Below are positions 25,972 to 35,303 of a stretch of 64,000 nucleotides of DNA, in pieces. The translations under genes were made by a program, and so were the position numbers. How positions within the stretch are numbered: the stretch's first letter is position 1; each line of letters opens with the position of its first letter. The DNA comes from Aureimonas mangrovi. GTDB lineage: Bacteria > Pseudomonadota > Alphaproteobacteria > Rhizobiales > Rhizobiaceae. The notes beneath the pieces were generated by a model. It was given only the letters and a program-made list of their open reading frames with translations, was not told the origin of the DNA and did no database searches. The DNA lies in the NCBI RefSeq assembly GCF_014058705.1, contig NZ_CP059692.1, positions 2,423,001 through 2,487,000 on the forward strand. The letters are read 5' to 3'.

Positions 25972-28155
25972 ATGACCGCGAAATCCGTCGCCATCTCGCT
26001 CGGGCTGCAGACCGCGCTCGCGGGCCTCCTGCTGGCTAGCTGCACCGCCGACGCCATCCTGCCCCAGTCCGTGCCGATGCCGACGATGCGCGACGGCGGC
26101 ACGCAGAGCGCATCGTCGACGAGCGGCCCTGCCGGTGCCATAGACCCGGCCCGTTTCGGCACGCCGGCGCCCAGCGCGAACCCGGCGCTCGCGCGCACGG
26201 GCCCGGCGCCCGTCGCGGGCGCGACGGGCTTCACCTCTTCCATCGCCTCGATGGGATCGCGCGCGGCGGCCGTGACGCCGGCTCGCGGCAGCCTGAAGGA
26301 CGGGCTGGACGCGACGCATAACAACATCTCGCGCGCCCGCGCCATCCGCGAGGGCATGACGCCGGGTTCGCTCGACCGTCACATCCTGACCTGGGCGATC
26401 GCGCTCAAGGGCGACGGCGTGCCCGCGTCCGAAATCGCCCACGCGGCCGGCGAGCTTTCCTCCTGGCCCGGCATGGCGACGCTGCGCGCCAATTCCGAGC
26501 GCGCGCTCTACAAGGAGCGCCCGGCCGCGCGCGAAGTGCTCGCCGCCTTCGCCTCCTCCGCGCCCGAAACGCCGGAGGGCGCAATGGCGCTCGCTCGCGC
26601 CTATGTGGAAACGGGCGATGCGGGCCGCGCCCGCCAGCTCGTTTCGCGCGCCTGGCGCACCGAGCGGCTGACGCGCGACACCGAAGCCGAGATGCTGCGC
26701 TCCTTTGGCAGCCTGCTGACAAAGGAAGACCACAAGGTCCGGATGGAGACGCTGCTCTACAGCAACCGCATCACGGAGGCCGAGCGCGTCTCGGCGCTGG
26801 CCAACTCGGAGACGCTGTTCCGCGCGCGTGCCGCCTCGATCCGCGGCGAGAACGCCGATTCGCGTCTCGCCGCCGTGCCGGCCAACCAGCATTCCGACCC
26901 GTCCTACCAGTTCGCGCGCGCCGTGAACCTGCGCAAGGCGGACCGCCCACGGGACGCGGCGGCCGTGTTCTTCGCCGCCACGCGCGACCCGGCGGCGCAG
27001 ATCGATCCGAACGCCTGGTGGAACGAGAAGCGCATCGTGGCGCGCATGCTCATCGAGCGCGGCGATGCCCGCGATGCCTATCGGCTCGTCTCCGAGCAGC
27101 CTGCGACCGGCATCGTGGAGGGCGTCGAGCAGCAGTTCCATGCCGGCTGGTATGCGTTGCGCCAGCTCAACGACCCGCGCCGGGCAAGCGCCCATTTCGC
27201 CAAGATTGCCGAAGTCTCCTCGCGGCCACTCTCGCAGTCGCGCGCCTATTACTGGATGGGCCGCGCGGCGGAAGCGGGCGGGCCGGGCAACGCGCAGAAC
27301 TACTATGCGCAGGCCGCACGCCATGGCGCGACCTATTATGGCCAGCTCGCGGCCGCCAAGCTCGGCCGCACGCCGGGCGCCATCGCCTTCCCCCGCCCGA
27401 GCGACGCCGAGCGTCAGCGCTTCCAGAGCCGCGAGGCGGTGCGCGCGATCGTGCGCCTGCAGGAGATCGGCTCGGACTGGCGCGCGGCCGGTCTCTATCG
27501 CTCGCTCGCCGAAGAGATCGACAGCCCCGGCGAACTCGCCCTCCTTTCGACGATGGCCGAACGGCGCGGCAATCACGCACTGGCGCTCGACGTCGGCAAG
27601 ATCGCCTACGCGCGCGGCATCGACGCGCCCGCCCTCGCCTTCCCGACGGGCGTGATCCCGGCGAACGCCAACATCTCCGCGTCGGGCACGGCCCTCGCCT
27701 ATGCGATCGCGCGGCAGGAGAGCGCCTTCAATCCGCAGGCCAAGTCACCGGTCGGTGCGCTCGGCCTCCTGCAGCTGATGCCCGCAACGGCCCGCTCGCT
27801 CTCGCGCGAGGTCGGCGCGTCCTATTCGGAAGCCAAGCTCCTGAACGACGTGTCGTACAACGCCCAGCTCGGCTCGCGCTATCTCGGCCAGCAGATCGAC
27901 ACCTTCGGCGGCTCCTACGTCCTCACCTTCGTCGCCTACAATGCGGGCCCGCGGCGGGCCCGCGAGTGGGTGGAGCGCTTCGGCGATCCGCGCGAGCGCC
28001 CCATCGACGAGGTGGTGGACTGGGTCGAGCAGATTCCCTTCACCGAGACGCGCAACTACGTGCAGCGGGTCATGGAGAACTACCAGGTCTACAAGATGCG
28101 TCTCGGGGCCGGCTTCAACATCGAGGGCGACCTGCGCAACGGCCGCCGAAGCTGA
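25972..28155 (+). CDS. lytic murein transglycosylase, lipoprotein, Slt70-like
   Basis: 727-aa enzyme that cleaves the glycan strands of peptidoglycan. The N-terminus is a lipoprotein signal: LQTALAGLLLASC with Cys about 23, so it is likely anchored in the outer membrane. A Pro/Ala/Ser-rich linker precedes a long alpha-helical superhelix (about 110-540, tetratricopeptide-like). The C-terminal SLT domain has ARQESAFNPQAKSPVGALG with the catalytic Glu near 583, LLQLMPATARSLSREVG, and VAYNAGPRRAREW. The ATG at 25972 follows AAAGG; an in-frame ATG at 25912 would put 20 residues before the signal. The divergent dapA gene is 271 bases away. Confidence 0.93.
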   Translation: MTAKSVAISLGLQTALAGLLLASCTADAILPQSVPMPTMRDGGTQSASSTSGPAGAIDPARFGTPAPSANPALARTGPAPVAGATGFTSSIASMGSRAAAVTPARGSLKDGLDATHNNISRARAIREGMTPGSLDRHILTWAIALKGDGVPASEIAHAAGELSSWPGMATLRANSERALYKERPAAREVLAAFASSAPETPEGAMALARAYVETGDAGRARQLVSRAWRTERLTRDTEAEMLRSFGSLLTKEDHKVRMETLLYSNRITEAERVSALANSETLFRARAASIRGENADSRLAAVPANQHSDPSYQFARAVNLRKADRPRDAAAVFFAATRDPAAQIDPNAWWNEKRIVARMLIERGDARDAYRLVSEQPATGIVEGVEQQFHAGWYALRQLNDPRRASAHFAKIAEVSSRPLSQSRAYYWMGRAAEAGGPGNAQNYYAQAARHGATYYGQLAAAKLGRTPGAIAFPRPSDAERQRFQSREAVRAIVRLQEIGSDWRAAGLYRSLAEEIDSPGELALLSTMAERRGNHALALDVGKIAYARGIDAPALAFPTGVIPANANISASGTALAYAIARQESAFNPQAKSPVGALGLLQLMPATARSLSREVGASYSEAKLLNDVSYNAQLGSRYLGQQIDTFGGSYVLTFVAYNAGPRRAREWVERFGDPRERPIDEVVDWVEQIPFTETRNYVQRVMENYQVYKMRLGAGFNIEGDLRNGRRS

Positions 28156-28834
28156 GCTTCGTCTCGGAGTGCGATCCGGTGTGGCTGCGACCCGGCCCGG
28201 TCCGCATGTTGACTTCACGTCCGCCATGCGCTGTCCGCCTCGGGGCCTGACCGATGATCGATCGGCAGAGCGCTGCCGCTGCACGCGCGTAATATGATCC
28301 TCGGGCCAGGCACGAGAACGACGCAGGGTGTCAGCCGCAATCGGGCTGCGCTTTGTACGCGGAGCGCCTTGCGCTTCAGAGCATTTCACGCGGCAAAGGC
28401 GATAGCCCCCGCCTGATCCGATGCGGCATCCCTCGTCTGCCGGCCCTCGTCATCCTTGAGCCCGACGCGGAAATCGTTCGCCGCATCGTCGCTCGCGCTC
28501 GTTCGGAGCGCGATCTTCGTCTGCAGCTCGAGGCGGGCGACGAGGATCGAGGTGACGACCGCCAGAGCGCGACGCCTTGCTCTACCGCCTCCCCTGTCTG
28601 TTCTCACTCCCAAACCTCAGCACCGATCACCCGCGGCCGTGTCGTTATTCGATCCGTATCCCTCCAGTCGCCACCGTGCTTCTGGCCGGGACTATCGCGC
28701 TTTGCAACGCAGGTATGCTTTCGGACCAACCACCTAGGTCGGAATGCGCCGCGAACCGATCGTGCTTCTGCAGCACGAACGAAAAAGGGGCCGGCAAAGC
28801 CGGCCCCTTCGATCTTGCTTGAAGCGGTCGTCGA
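28156..28834. other. gene-poor intergenic region with a possible gene remnant
   Basis: 679 bases between the transglycosylase and the porin. On the minus strand, about 28386-28570 reads as roughly 60 codons with strongly GC-rich third positions (ILVARLELQTKIALRTSASD, then DAANDFRVGLKDDEGRQ) but without a convincing start or ribosome-binding site; it may be a remnant. The rest shows no coding signal. The porin terminator is at the right end. Confidence 0.4.
28782..28809 (-). terminator. rho-independent terminator of the porin gene
   Basis: On the minus strand AAGGGGCCGGC, loop TTT and GCCGGCCCCTT form an 11-pair stem followed by further T residues. It lies about 25 bases after the porin stop, exactly where a strong porin terminator is expected. 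Confidence 0.85.
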
Positions 28835-30133
28835 TTAGAACGAGCGCTGGATGCGGAGGAGACCGCGGAACTCGTCGTCGTTGAAGTTCAGGCCCGTAAC
28901 CTCGTCCGTCAGGCCGTTGTCGTCGAAGTTCTCGTAGGTCACGAACAGACCGGCGAAGAAGCGATCGGTGAAGTTGTAGACGAGGTTGCCCTCGATGCCG
29001 AAGTAGTCGACCTCTTCGCCCGATCCCAGGATCTCGAAGGAACGACCGTAGATGCCGCCGATGCCGGCGTCGATCGCACCGAAAGCCTGCGTGTAACCGG
29101 CTTCGACAGCCCACTCCAGCGGAATACCGGCATTGCCCTGACGGATGAACGTGCCGTCACCGGTCGTGGTGTCATAGTCGATGTAGGTGAACGCGCCGGC
29201 ATTAGGACGGTAAGAATACGCGCTCGGATCGAACGAGTAGTTACCCTGGATCTTCAGCTGCGAGTCGGCAACGAAGAGATCCTGCAGGGCGATACCGGCC
29301 TTGATCGCGAAGGCGCCATCGTCTTCGTCTTCGTCTCCAAAGACATCGTCGAACGGAGGATAGCCGGGAACGGCAAAGCCGGAGTCCGCGTTCACACGCT
29401 CATCGTATGCACCGATGACCCACGCCGCGCCGAAGCCGCCGGCATAAGAGAGCTTGGCGAGGATGTCCGGAGCGAAGTCGCCCGTGCCGTCCTGCTCGAG
29501 GCCGATCGAGGCGTTGAAGCCGTTCAGCGCGAACGTGTAGTTCAGCTGGTTGGCCTTCGCGTCGCCGTAGGGCAGGAACGAGGCGTCGAGGCCCGTACCG
29601 GCATCGGCCGTGAGACCACCGCCGGCCAGTTCGCTGACCCACAGGGTGTTCAGGTAACCGGCCGTCAGGCCGCCGAGCTGCAGAAAACCACGGTCCATCT
29701 CGACCGAAGCGTTCGAGCCGGCCGAAGACGGGGAGTCGTCCTGGCGCTGGGCCTGCAAACGGTAGTAGGCGCGCAGCGTGCCCCACTCGGTCTCCTGGCG
29801 GGCGTCGAAGTTCAGACGACCGCGCGTACGGGTGCGGAAGCGATAATCGTCGCCGTCGAGGTTGGTCGAGGAAAGCACATCCGCAACGCCGCCATCGAAC
29901 TCGACCTCACGATCCGAACCTTCGGACTCGTAACGGTACTCGTAGCGGACGTAACCGCTGATCTGCAGGCACGTCTCGGTGCCCGGGATGTAGTAGAAGC
30001 CGGAGCCGTAGATGTCGCAGACGCGGACATATTCAACGGGCTCGGGCTCGACCATGATGACGTCCGCAGCGCGGGCGCCGGAAACTGCGACGAGGGCCGC
30101 AGCGGAGCCGAGAAGAAGGCTCTTGATGTTCAT
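28835..30133 (-). CDS. major porin, Rhizobiales Omp2/RopA type
   Basis: Outer-membrane beta-barrel porin, 432 aa, giving passive entry of small solutes. The signal peptide is MNIKSLLLGSAAALVAVSGARA with cleavage before ADVIMVEP. The start of the mature protein is typical of rhizobial porins: VEYVRVCDIYGSGFYYIPGTETCLQISGYVRYEYRY with a Cys pair in the first loop. Alternating strands follow and the chain ends in LLRIQRSF with the C-terminal Phe needed for barrel assembly. GGAGGTCAGGAA precedes the ATG. Codons are more AT-tolerant than in neighbours, as in highly expressed genes. Confidence 0.93.
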   Translation of the reverse strand: MNIKSLLLGSAAALVAVSGARAADVIMVEPEPVEYVRVCDIYGSGFYYIPGTETCLQISGYVRYEYRYESEGSDREVEFDGGVADVLSSTNLDGDDYRFRTRTRGRLNFDARQETEWGTLRAYYRLQAQRQDDSPSSAGSNASVEMDRGFLQLGGLTAGYLNTLWVSELAGGGLTADAGTGLDASFLPYGDAKANQLNYTFALNGFNASIGLEQDGTGDFAPDILAKLSYAGGFGAAWVIGAYDERVNADSGFAVPGYPPFDDVFGDEDEDDGAFAIKAGIALQDLFVADSQLKIQGNYSFDPSAYSYRPNAGAFTYIDYDTTTGDGTFIRQGNAGIPLEWAVEAGYTQAFGAIDAGIGGIYGRSFEILGSGEEVDYFGIEGNLVYNFTDRFFAGLFVTYENFDDNGLTDEVTGLNFNDDEFRGLLRIQRSF

Positions 30134-30496
30134 TTCCTGACCTCCAGTCAAGTTTACAAGGTAGGGTTGGGCCTTTTGTACGAAGGACAGCCTTCCCTGC
30201 CCCATCCCTTGAAAGAGGAGGATCGTCCCCCGCCCTCTTTCATTCGCCACATTATTCGGGGGCCTGCGCGATGCAATCACCAAAGCGCCGCTCTGCCGCC
30301 TCATGGGCACGTTGGCCACACCGCTGTTGCATGATGGCCACGCGAAGATTAACCGCGGTTAGCATTCATGACGGAAGCGTGACGGAAAGCTTTCGCGAAG
30401 CTTAATTTTCAGGCGGACAGCAACGTAAAACGGCAGCTCTCCGCTTGCGGCATGGCAAATGCGGCGGTCGCCCGTCCGCACCCGCTCTCGTTCGCC
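30134..30496 (-). promoter_or_regulatory. porin upstream region
   Basis: 363 bases holding the porin leader and promoter; the AAA-ATPase gene ends at its other side. AATAAT near 30250 on the minus strand with TGATTG 17 bases upstream is a weak candidate -10/-35 pair. Further upstream is an AT-richer stretch with a 12-base perfect palindrome, TAACCGCGGTTA (30350-30361), and GAAAGCTTTC (30385-30394). I assign no regulator. Confidence 0.4.
30350..30361. repeat. 12-base perfect palindrome upstream of the porin gene
   Basis: TAACCGCGGTTA. Read with its flanks (TTAACCGCGGTTAGC) it also resembles an imperfect CtrA box, TTAA-N7-TTAA, with one half degenerate. Either reading is speculative. Confidence 0.3.
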
Positions 30497-33112
30497 TCAA
30501 AGACGGCGGATCGGCGCCCCGAGGTCCCGGAAGTCCCGCTCGCGGCAGGTCAGCACGATGACCTGCAATCGCTCGGCGGCGCGGCGCAGGACGAGATGCA
30601 TCCGCGCGAGGCGCTTTTCGTCGGTGTTGACCAGTGCATCGTCCAGAATCACTGCCGCCGGGTGACCGCCGTTCTTCAGCACCTCGGCCAGGGCGATTCG
30701 GGTCACGACGGCGATCTGCTCGCGGGCGCCATGCGACAGGCGGCGGAACTCCTCCTCGCGGCCGTGGCGCTGGAGGCTGCGGATCTCCAGCGATTCGTCG
30801 TGGAAGGCGATCTCGCTCTCGGGCTGGATGAGCCGCAGATAGGGCGCGACGCGGCTCTTGATCGGACCCAGCCAGTGTTCGCGCGCATCGCTTTGCGCCG
30901 CGCTCAGCGTCTCGTGCAGGAGCCGCGAGGCGTCCGCCTCCAGCCGCAGCCGCGCGACTTCGGCCTCGGCGCTCGCGATCTCGCCGTCCAGACGCTCCAC
31001 ATGCTCGCCGAGCGAGGCGGCCCCCTGCACGCGCAATTCGCCTTCCAGCGCACTCGCTTCGCGCATCAGTTCAGTCAGCGTCCGCGCGGTCTCGGTCACC
31101 ACCTTCGCGGCGCGATCGCGCTCGAGGCGGACAGCGTCCGGGTCCGCCTTCTCGAACGCGTGGCGGCGCGCGGAAAGAAGGCCGCGCTCCCCCTGGCGCT
31201 CGACATCGGCAGCCGCGACATCCTCGTCGAGCGCGGCATCGGTGCGCTCGCCCTCTTCCACGCGAAGGGCCGCGGCCAGGCCCTCCGCGGTTTCACGAGC
31301 GTGCGCGACGTCCGATTCGGCGCGGGCCAGCGCAAGATCGGCCGCCCCGGCGGCGGAGCCCGCCGCCTCGCGCACCGCTTCCGCTCGTGCGAGCCTCTCA
31401 CGCGCGGCCCGAAGCGCTTGTTCCAGCGCATCGCGGTCGCCCGCGGCCACTTCCTCTTCGCCGAACGCGGCGAGCTTGCGCGATACATCGTCGAGTGAAT
31501 GGGCCAGCGCATCGATTCCGTTCGGCGCGGCGCGTGCAAGATCGGCGCGCAGGCTCGCGGCCTCGCGTGCGCGCTCCTCTCCCTTCGCCAGCATTGCCCG
31601 AGCCTCGGCCGCGCTCACCACACCGCCTGCGTGCAGAAGCTCGGCCTCGCGAGCACGCGCGGAACGCAGGGTCGCAGCCAGTTCGCCGGCGCTGCCACCG
31701 GGGCGCACGGAGAGCGAGCCGAAGCCTTCGAGAGCGAACTCGGCCGCCTCGCCGACACGAATCTCGGCGCCCGCCGCAACGGCCTCGCCATCGGCACGCT
31801 TGATCGTACGGCCGTCCCGCGGCGCAAAAACGACAACGGGCGCCGCGACCGACAGCCGAATCTCGGCCTCGCGTCGCTCCCGCTCGGCCGCCTCCAGCGC
31901 CTTCACCGCCCGTTCGTCGATGCTGCTTGCGGGAGCCCCTTCGGCAAGGGCGCGCAGTCTTTCGGCCAGTTCACGCGCGGTGGCGAGATCGCGCCGAAGC
32001 CGCTGCGCGTCCTCGGCAAGGCGCACGCGCTCGGCGGCCCGCCGCCCCGCTCCCGCCGCAGTCTCAGCCGCAGCGAGCCTCGCGCGTGCCTCGTCGAGAG
32101 CCGCCTGCGCGCTTTCGCGCGCCGTCGCACGCGCGGCGGCGTCCTCGGCAAGTTCCGCCAGACGCCCGGCAAGGGCCTCGGTCCTGACGGCGGCGTCCGC
32201 GGCCTGCGAGCGGCGGTTGCGACGGGCGGAGGCACGCGCCGCAGCGGCATCGAAGGCGGCCTCGGCGCGCTTCACGCCGCGCTCGGCCTCGTCGAGGTCG
32301 CGCCTTGCGCCGTCGAGGGCGCGGGCAGCTTCCTCGGCCTTCGCCAGCGCCGTTTCAGCGCGGCCGCGCACGTCGTCCCGCTCGTAGGAGGCGAGGCGCG
32401 CGCGCCGGTCAGAGAGTTTTTCGATCCGCTCTTCATATTCCGCAAGCGCCGCAACGCGCTCCGATCGCTCCGATCGCAGGGCCTCGAGCGCGTCCTCGGC
32501 GAGCTTCAGCGGCGAATCCGCCTTCACCCGCAGCGTACCGGTGAAGAACCGGTCCTGCAGGGCCTTGGCTGCGACCAGCAGCCTGCGACCGCGCTCGCCG
32601 CCCAGAATCTGGCCGACCTCACCCTCCAGAGACGCCGTGACGGCATGGCGCCCGACGCCGAGGTCGAGCCCCGCGGGCGCGTTCCCCTGCTCCACCCAGA
32701 GAAGGCCGAAGGCGCCCTGGTTCTCGTCGATCTTGGAGCCGCGCGCGCCGTGGGCAAAGCCCAGAAGCTCGACCAGGCGCTCCTCGACGGCATCGCCCTC
32801 CAGCCGCCCGCCCGGCCATTCGAGAACGGCTTCGGCGCGCTGGAGGAAGCCTTTCGTCAGCCGATAGTCCACGCCGTCCAGCGCGAAGGCGACCGAAACG
32901 TCGGGGCGCGCCGTGCGGCCATAGGGCGCCAGCGCCTTGACGTTCTCTCCGCTGGCGCGGTGACGGACGAAGAAGGCGGCGCGAAGGGCGGCGAGGAGCG
33001 TCGACTTGCCGGCCTCGTTGTCGCCCACGACGACGTTCAGCCCCTCGTCGAATTCAAGATCCGCCGCGTCGAGCCCCGCAAAGTCACGTACCTTCAGGGA
33101 GCGCAGATACAT
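30497..33112 (-). CDS. SMC-like AAA ATPase (SbcC/YhaN type)
   Basis: 871-aa ABC/SMC-type ATPase, predicted partner of the metallophosphoesterase upstream in a DNA-end-processing complex. Walker A GDNEAGKST is at about 31-39. Long coiled coils rich in Ala/Arg/Glu (about 180-410 and 470-710) flank a small globular insert (APVVVFAPRDGRTIKRADG to SLSVRPGG). The C-terminal head has the signature LSHGAREQIAVVTRIAL and Walker B AVILDDALVNTD. No CXXC zinc hook is seen, so it resembles YhaN more than true Rad50. Its start overlaps the stop of the nuclease gene by one base (TGATG), showing coupling. Confidence 0.88.
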   Translation of the reverse strand: MYLRSLKVRDFAGLDAADLEFDEGLNVVVGDNEAGKSTLLAALRAAFFVRHRASGENVKALAPYGRTARPDVSVAFALDGVDYRLTKGFLQRAEAVLEWPGGRLEGDAVEERLVELLGFAHGARGSKIDENQGAFGLLWVEQGNAPAGLDLGVGRHAVTASLEGEVGQILGGERGRRLLVAAKALQDRFFTGTLRVKADSPLKLAEDALEALRSERSERVAALAEYEERIEKLSDRRARLASYERDDVRGRAETALAKAEEAARALDGARRDLDEAERGVKRAEAAFDAAAARASARRNRRSQAADAAVRTEALAGRLAELAEDAAARATARESAQAALDEARARLAAAETAAGAGRRAAERVRLAEDAQRLRRDLATARELAERLRALAEGAPASSIDERAVKALEAAERERREAEIRLSVAAPVVVFAPRDGRTIKRADGEAVAAGAEIRVGEAAEFALEGFGSLSVRPGGSAGELAATLRSARAREAELLHAGGVVSAAEARAMLAKGEERAREAASLRADLARAAPNGIDALAHSLDDVSRKLAAFGEEEVAAGDRDALEQALRAARERLARAEAVREAAGSAAGAADLALARAESDVAHARETAEGLAAALRVEEGERTDAALDEDVAAADVERQGERGLLSARRHAFEKADPDAVRLERDRAAKVVTETARTLTELMREASALEGELRVQGAASLGEHVERLDGEIASAEAEVARLRLEADASRLLHETLSAAQSDAREHWLGPIKSRVAPYLRLIQPESEIAFHDESLEIRSLQRHGREEEFRRLSHGAREQIAVVTRIALAEVLKNGGHPAAVILDDALVNTDEKRLARMHLVLRRAAERLQVIVLTCRERDFRDLGAPIRRL

Positions 33113-34236
33113 CAGCCCTCCCCGCCCTGCAGGCGGCGGTGCTCGGCATAGGCCATGCGCAAAGCCAGCGCGGCAGCGGCGCGCTCGGGATCGGCGGGGT
33201 CAGCCGCGCGCGCCCGGAGCCGGTTGACCGCCTCGCGCACGAAGCCGGCGACGTCGATGCCGTCGAGGTCGCTGTCTTCCGGCGCATCGAAGAGGTCGTC
33301 GTCGCGCACGCGCAGATCGAAGAGACGGGCGCGCCAGTCCTCCAGCGCCTCGTCGAGCGCCACGCGCTCGCGCAGCGAAAGGGCCCCGGAAAGCTTGATG
33401 TCGACCAGCGTCTCGCCGGGCCTGGCAAGCGCGCCCAGCGTCGTCGACAGCGCCTCGATGCCGCCGTCGAGCCGCAGTTCCAGCGCACGCCAGTCGAAGC
33501 GCGCCGTGCGACGCTGATCGACGCGCGGCTCGGCGCCCGGCCCGTCGATCTCCACCAGCGCAACGTGGCCCGGCGCGTTGGCGCGGTGGCGGTCCGGCTC
33601 CGGCGTGCCGGCATAAAAGGTGCGCGGCGCGATCTCCAGGAAACCGTGCCAGTCGCCGAGCGCCAGATAATCCAGGCGCGCGCGCTGTGCCCGATCGTCG
33701 GCGATCGGGTTGCCGCTCTCGGCTTTCGCCGGCAGGCGGTTGGCGACCGCTCCGTGGGCGAGCCCGATCCGGAGCTGGTCCGATCTGGTCTCCGCCCTGT
33801 CGAACCACTGCGTGAGGTCGGCGCCCTCGTGGCGGCGCGTCAACGGCGCGGGCAGGACGACGAGGCGCCCGCCGGCCAGTTCGATCGGCTCGGGCAGCAC
33901 TGCCGCGATCACCTGCGCCGGGCCGCCCATCTGCGCGATGCGCGTCCAGACCGAGACGGAGAGAGCGGCGTCGTGATTGCCCGGCAGCATGACCCAGGGG
34001 CCGTCGAAGCCCGCCATCGCCTCGAGAGTGCGGCGGATCTCGCGGTCGGAGATCGTGTTGTCGTCAAAGGCATCGCCCGCGACCAGCACCGCCTCGCACC
34101 GCTCGGCCTTCGCCAGCGCCGCGATGCGCGCGACGGCGGCGAAGCGCTCGGCGCGCAATTCGCCGCGCGCGTCGGGCGAGAAGCCGCCGAACGGCTTGCC
34201 GACCTGCCAGTCGGCCGTGTGGAGGAAGCGCACCAT
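33112..34236 (-). CDS. metallophosphoesterase (SbcD/YhaO-type nuclease)
   Basis: 374-aa calcineurin-like phosphoesterase, likely the nuclease partner of the ATPase downstream. Motifs: FLHTADWQVGKPFGG, LVAGDAFDD, VMLPGNHD, a late LALGDWHGF and YAGTPEPDRH. In motif I the usual DXH is DWQ, so a metal-binding His is replaced by Gln; other ligands are kept, and I recall this form in other bacterial SbcD-like proteins. The ATG at 34236 starts the conserved strand. It is divergent from ku with 145 bases between. Confidence 0.88.
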   Translation of the reverse strand: MVRFLHTADWQVGKPFGGFSPDARGELRAERFAAVARIAALAKAERCEAVLVAGDAFDDNTISDREIRRTLEAMAGFDGPWVMLPGNHDAALSVSVWTRIAQMGGPAQVIAAVLPEPIELAGGRLVVLPAPLTRRHEGADLTQWFDRAETRSDQLRIGLAHGAVANRLPAKAESGNPIADDRAQRARLDYLALGDWHGFLEIAPRTFYAGTPEPDRHRANAPGHVALVEIDGPGAEPRVDQRRTARFDWRALELRLDGGIEALSTTLGALARPGETLVDIKLSGALSLRERVALDEALEDWRARLFDLRVRDDDLFDAPEDSDLDGIDVAGFVREAVNRLRARAADPADPERAAAALALRMAYAEHRRLQGGEG

Positions 34237-34381
34237 GATGGCCGGCAAGCTGGCCTCCCCGCTCGCCCCAGGCAAGGTGCCCGGCGCGTCGATTAACGCT
34301 TATCAACGGCTTTGGGCACGATCGGGAACGGCAGGGTTGCGTCGGCGTTGAGTCGCGTCCCGTGTTCGGAGTGCTGAAGCG

Positions 34382-35296
34382 ATGGCGCCGCGTCCTGTCT
34401 GGAAGGGCCAGATCCGCCTTTCCCTCGTCTCCATACCGGTCGAGATGTTCTCGGCCACGAAGTCGGGCGCGACGATCTCGTTCAACCAGATCCACCGCCC
34501 GAGCGGAAAGCGCATCCATTACGAGAAGGTCGCGGCGGGCGTGGGTCCGGTCGACAAGGACGATATCGTCAAGGGATACGAGGTTTCCAAAGGCGAATAC
34601 GTGCTCCTCACCGACGAGGAGATCGAGGACGTAAAGCTGGAGACGAAGAAGACGCTAGAGCTGGTCCAGTTCGTGGACATGGACGAGATCCCGCCGCTCT
34701 ATTTCGACCGGCCATATTACGTGGTTCCGTCCGACGATCTCGCCGAAGACGCCTTCCGCGTCGTGCGCGATGCGCTGCGCCAGTCGAGGAAGGCCGGGCT
34801 CGGCCAGCTCGCCATGCGCGGCAAGGAGTATCTCGTCGCGTTGCGCCCCTGCGGGAAGGGTCTTCTCCTCGAGACGCTGCATTATCAGGACGAAATCCAG
34901 AAATCGGAGACGATCTTCTCCGAAATCTCCAATTCCAAGACCGACGGCGATCTCCTGGAGGTCGCGACGGCCCTCATCGAGCGCAAGAGCGCGCCCTTTG
35001 ATGCCGGGGAGTACAAGAACCGCTACACTGCCGCGCTGAAGGAGCTGATCGCGGAAAAGCGCCGCACCAAGGGCAAGTCGAAGGTGGCACCCCATGAGGA
35101 TGATGACGATGATGCGACGCCGAAGGGCTCGAATGTCGTCGATCTGATGGCCAGCCTGAAGAAGAGCCTGGAGCAGGGCGGCAAGGGCGGCGGATCGAAG
35201 CCGGCGGCCAAACCGGCGCCGAAGAAGACGGCGCGAAAGCCGGCGGCGAAGTCCGGCGGTCGGGCAAGCACCGCAAGCCGGCGCAAGAGCGCCTGA
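34382..35296 (+). CDS. ku: DNA end-binding protein Ku
   Basis: Homodimeric ring protein that binds broken DNA ends and recruits LigD for non-homologous end joining. 304 aa: the Ku core begins RPVWKGQIRLSLVSIPVEMFSA and includes KRIHYEKVAAGVGPV, VLLTDEEIEDVKLETKKT, DEIPPLYFDRPYYVVP and KPLA-region equivalents up to about 215. The C-terminal tail (about 255-304) is rich in Lys, Ala and Pro and fits the DNA-binding extension known in other bacterial Ku proteins. ligD starts seven bases after the stop. Confidence 0.97.
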   Translation: MAPRPVWKGQIRLSLVSIPVEMFSATKSGATISFNQIHRPSGKRIHYEKVAAGVGPVDKDDIVKGYEVSKGEYVLLTDEEIEDVKLETKKTLELVQFVDMDEIPPLYFDRPYYVVPSDDLAEDAFRVVRDALRQSRKAGLGQLAMRGKEYLVALRPCGKGLLLETLHYQDEIQKSETIFSEISNSKTDGDLLEVATALIERKSAPFDAGEYKNRYTAALKELIAEKRRTKGKSKVAPHEDDDDDATPKGSNVVDLMASLKKSLEQGGKGGGSKPAAKPAPKKTARKPAAKSGGRASTASRRKSA

Positions 35297-35303
35297 GGCC
35301 GGC

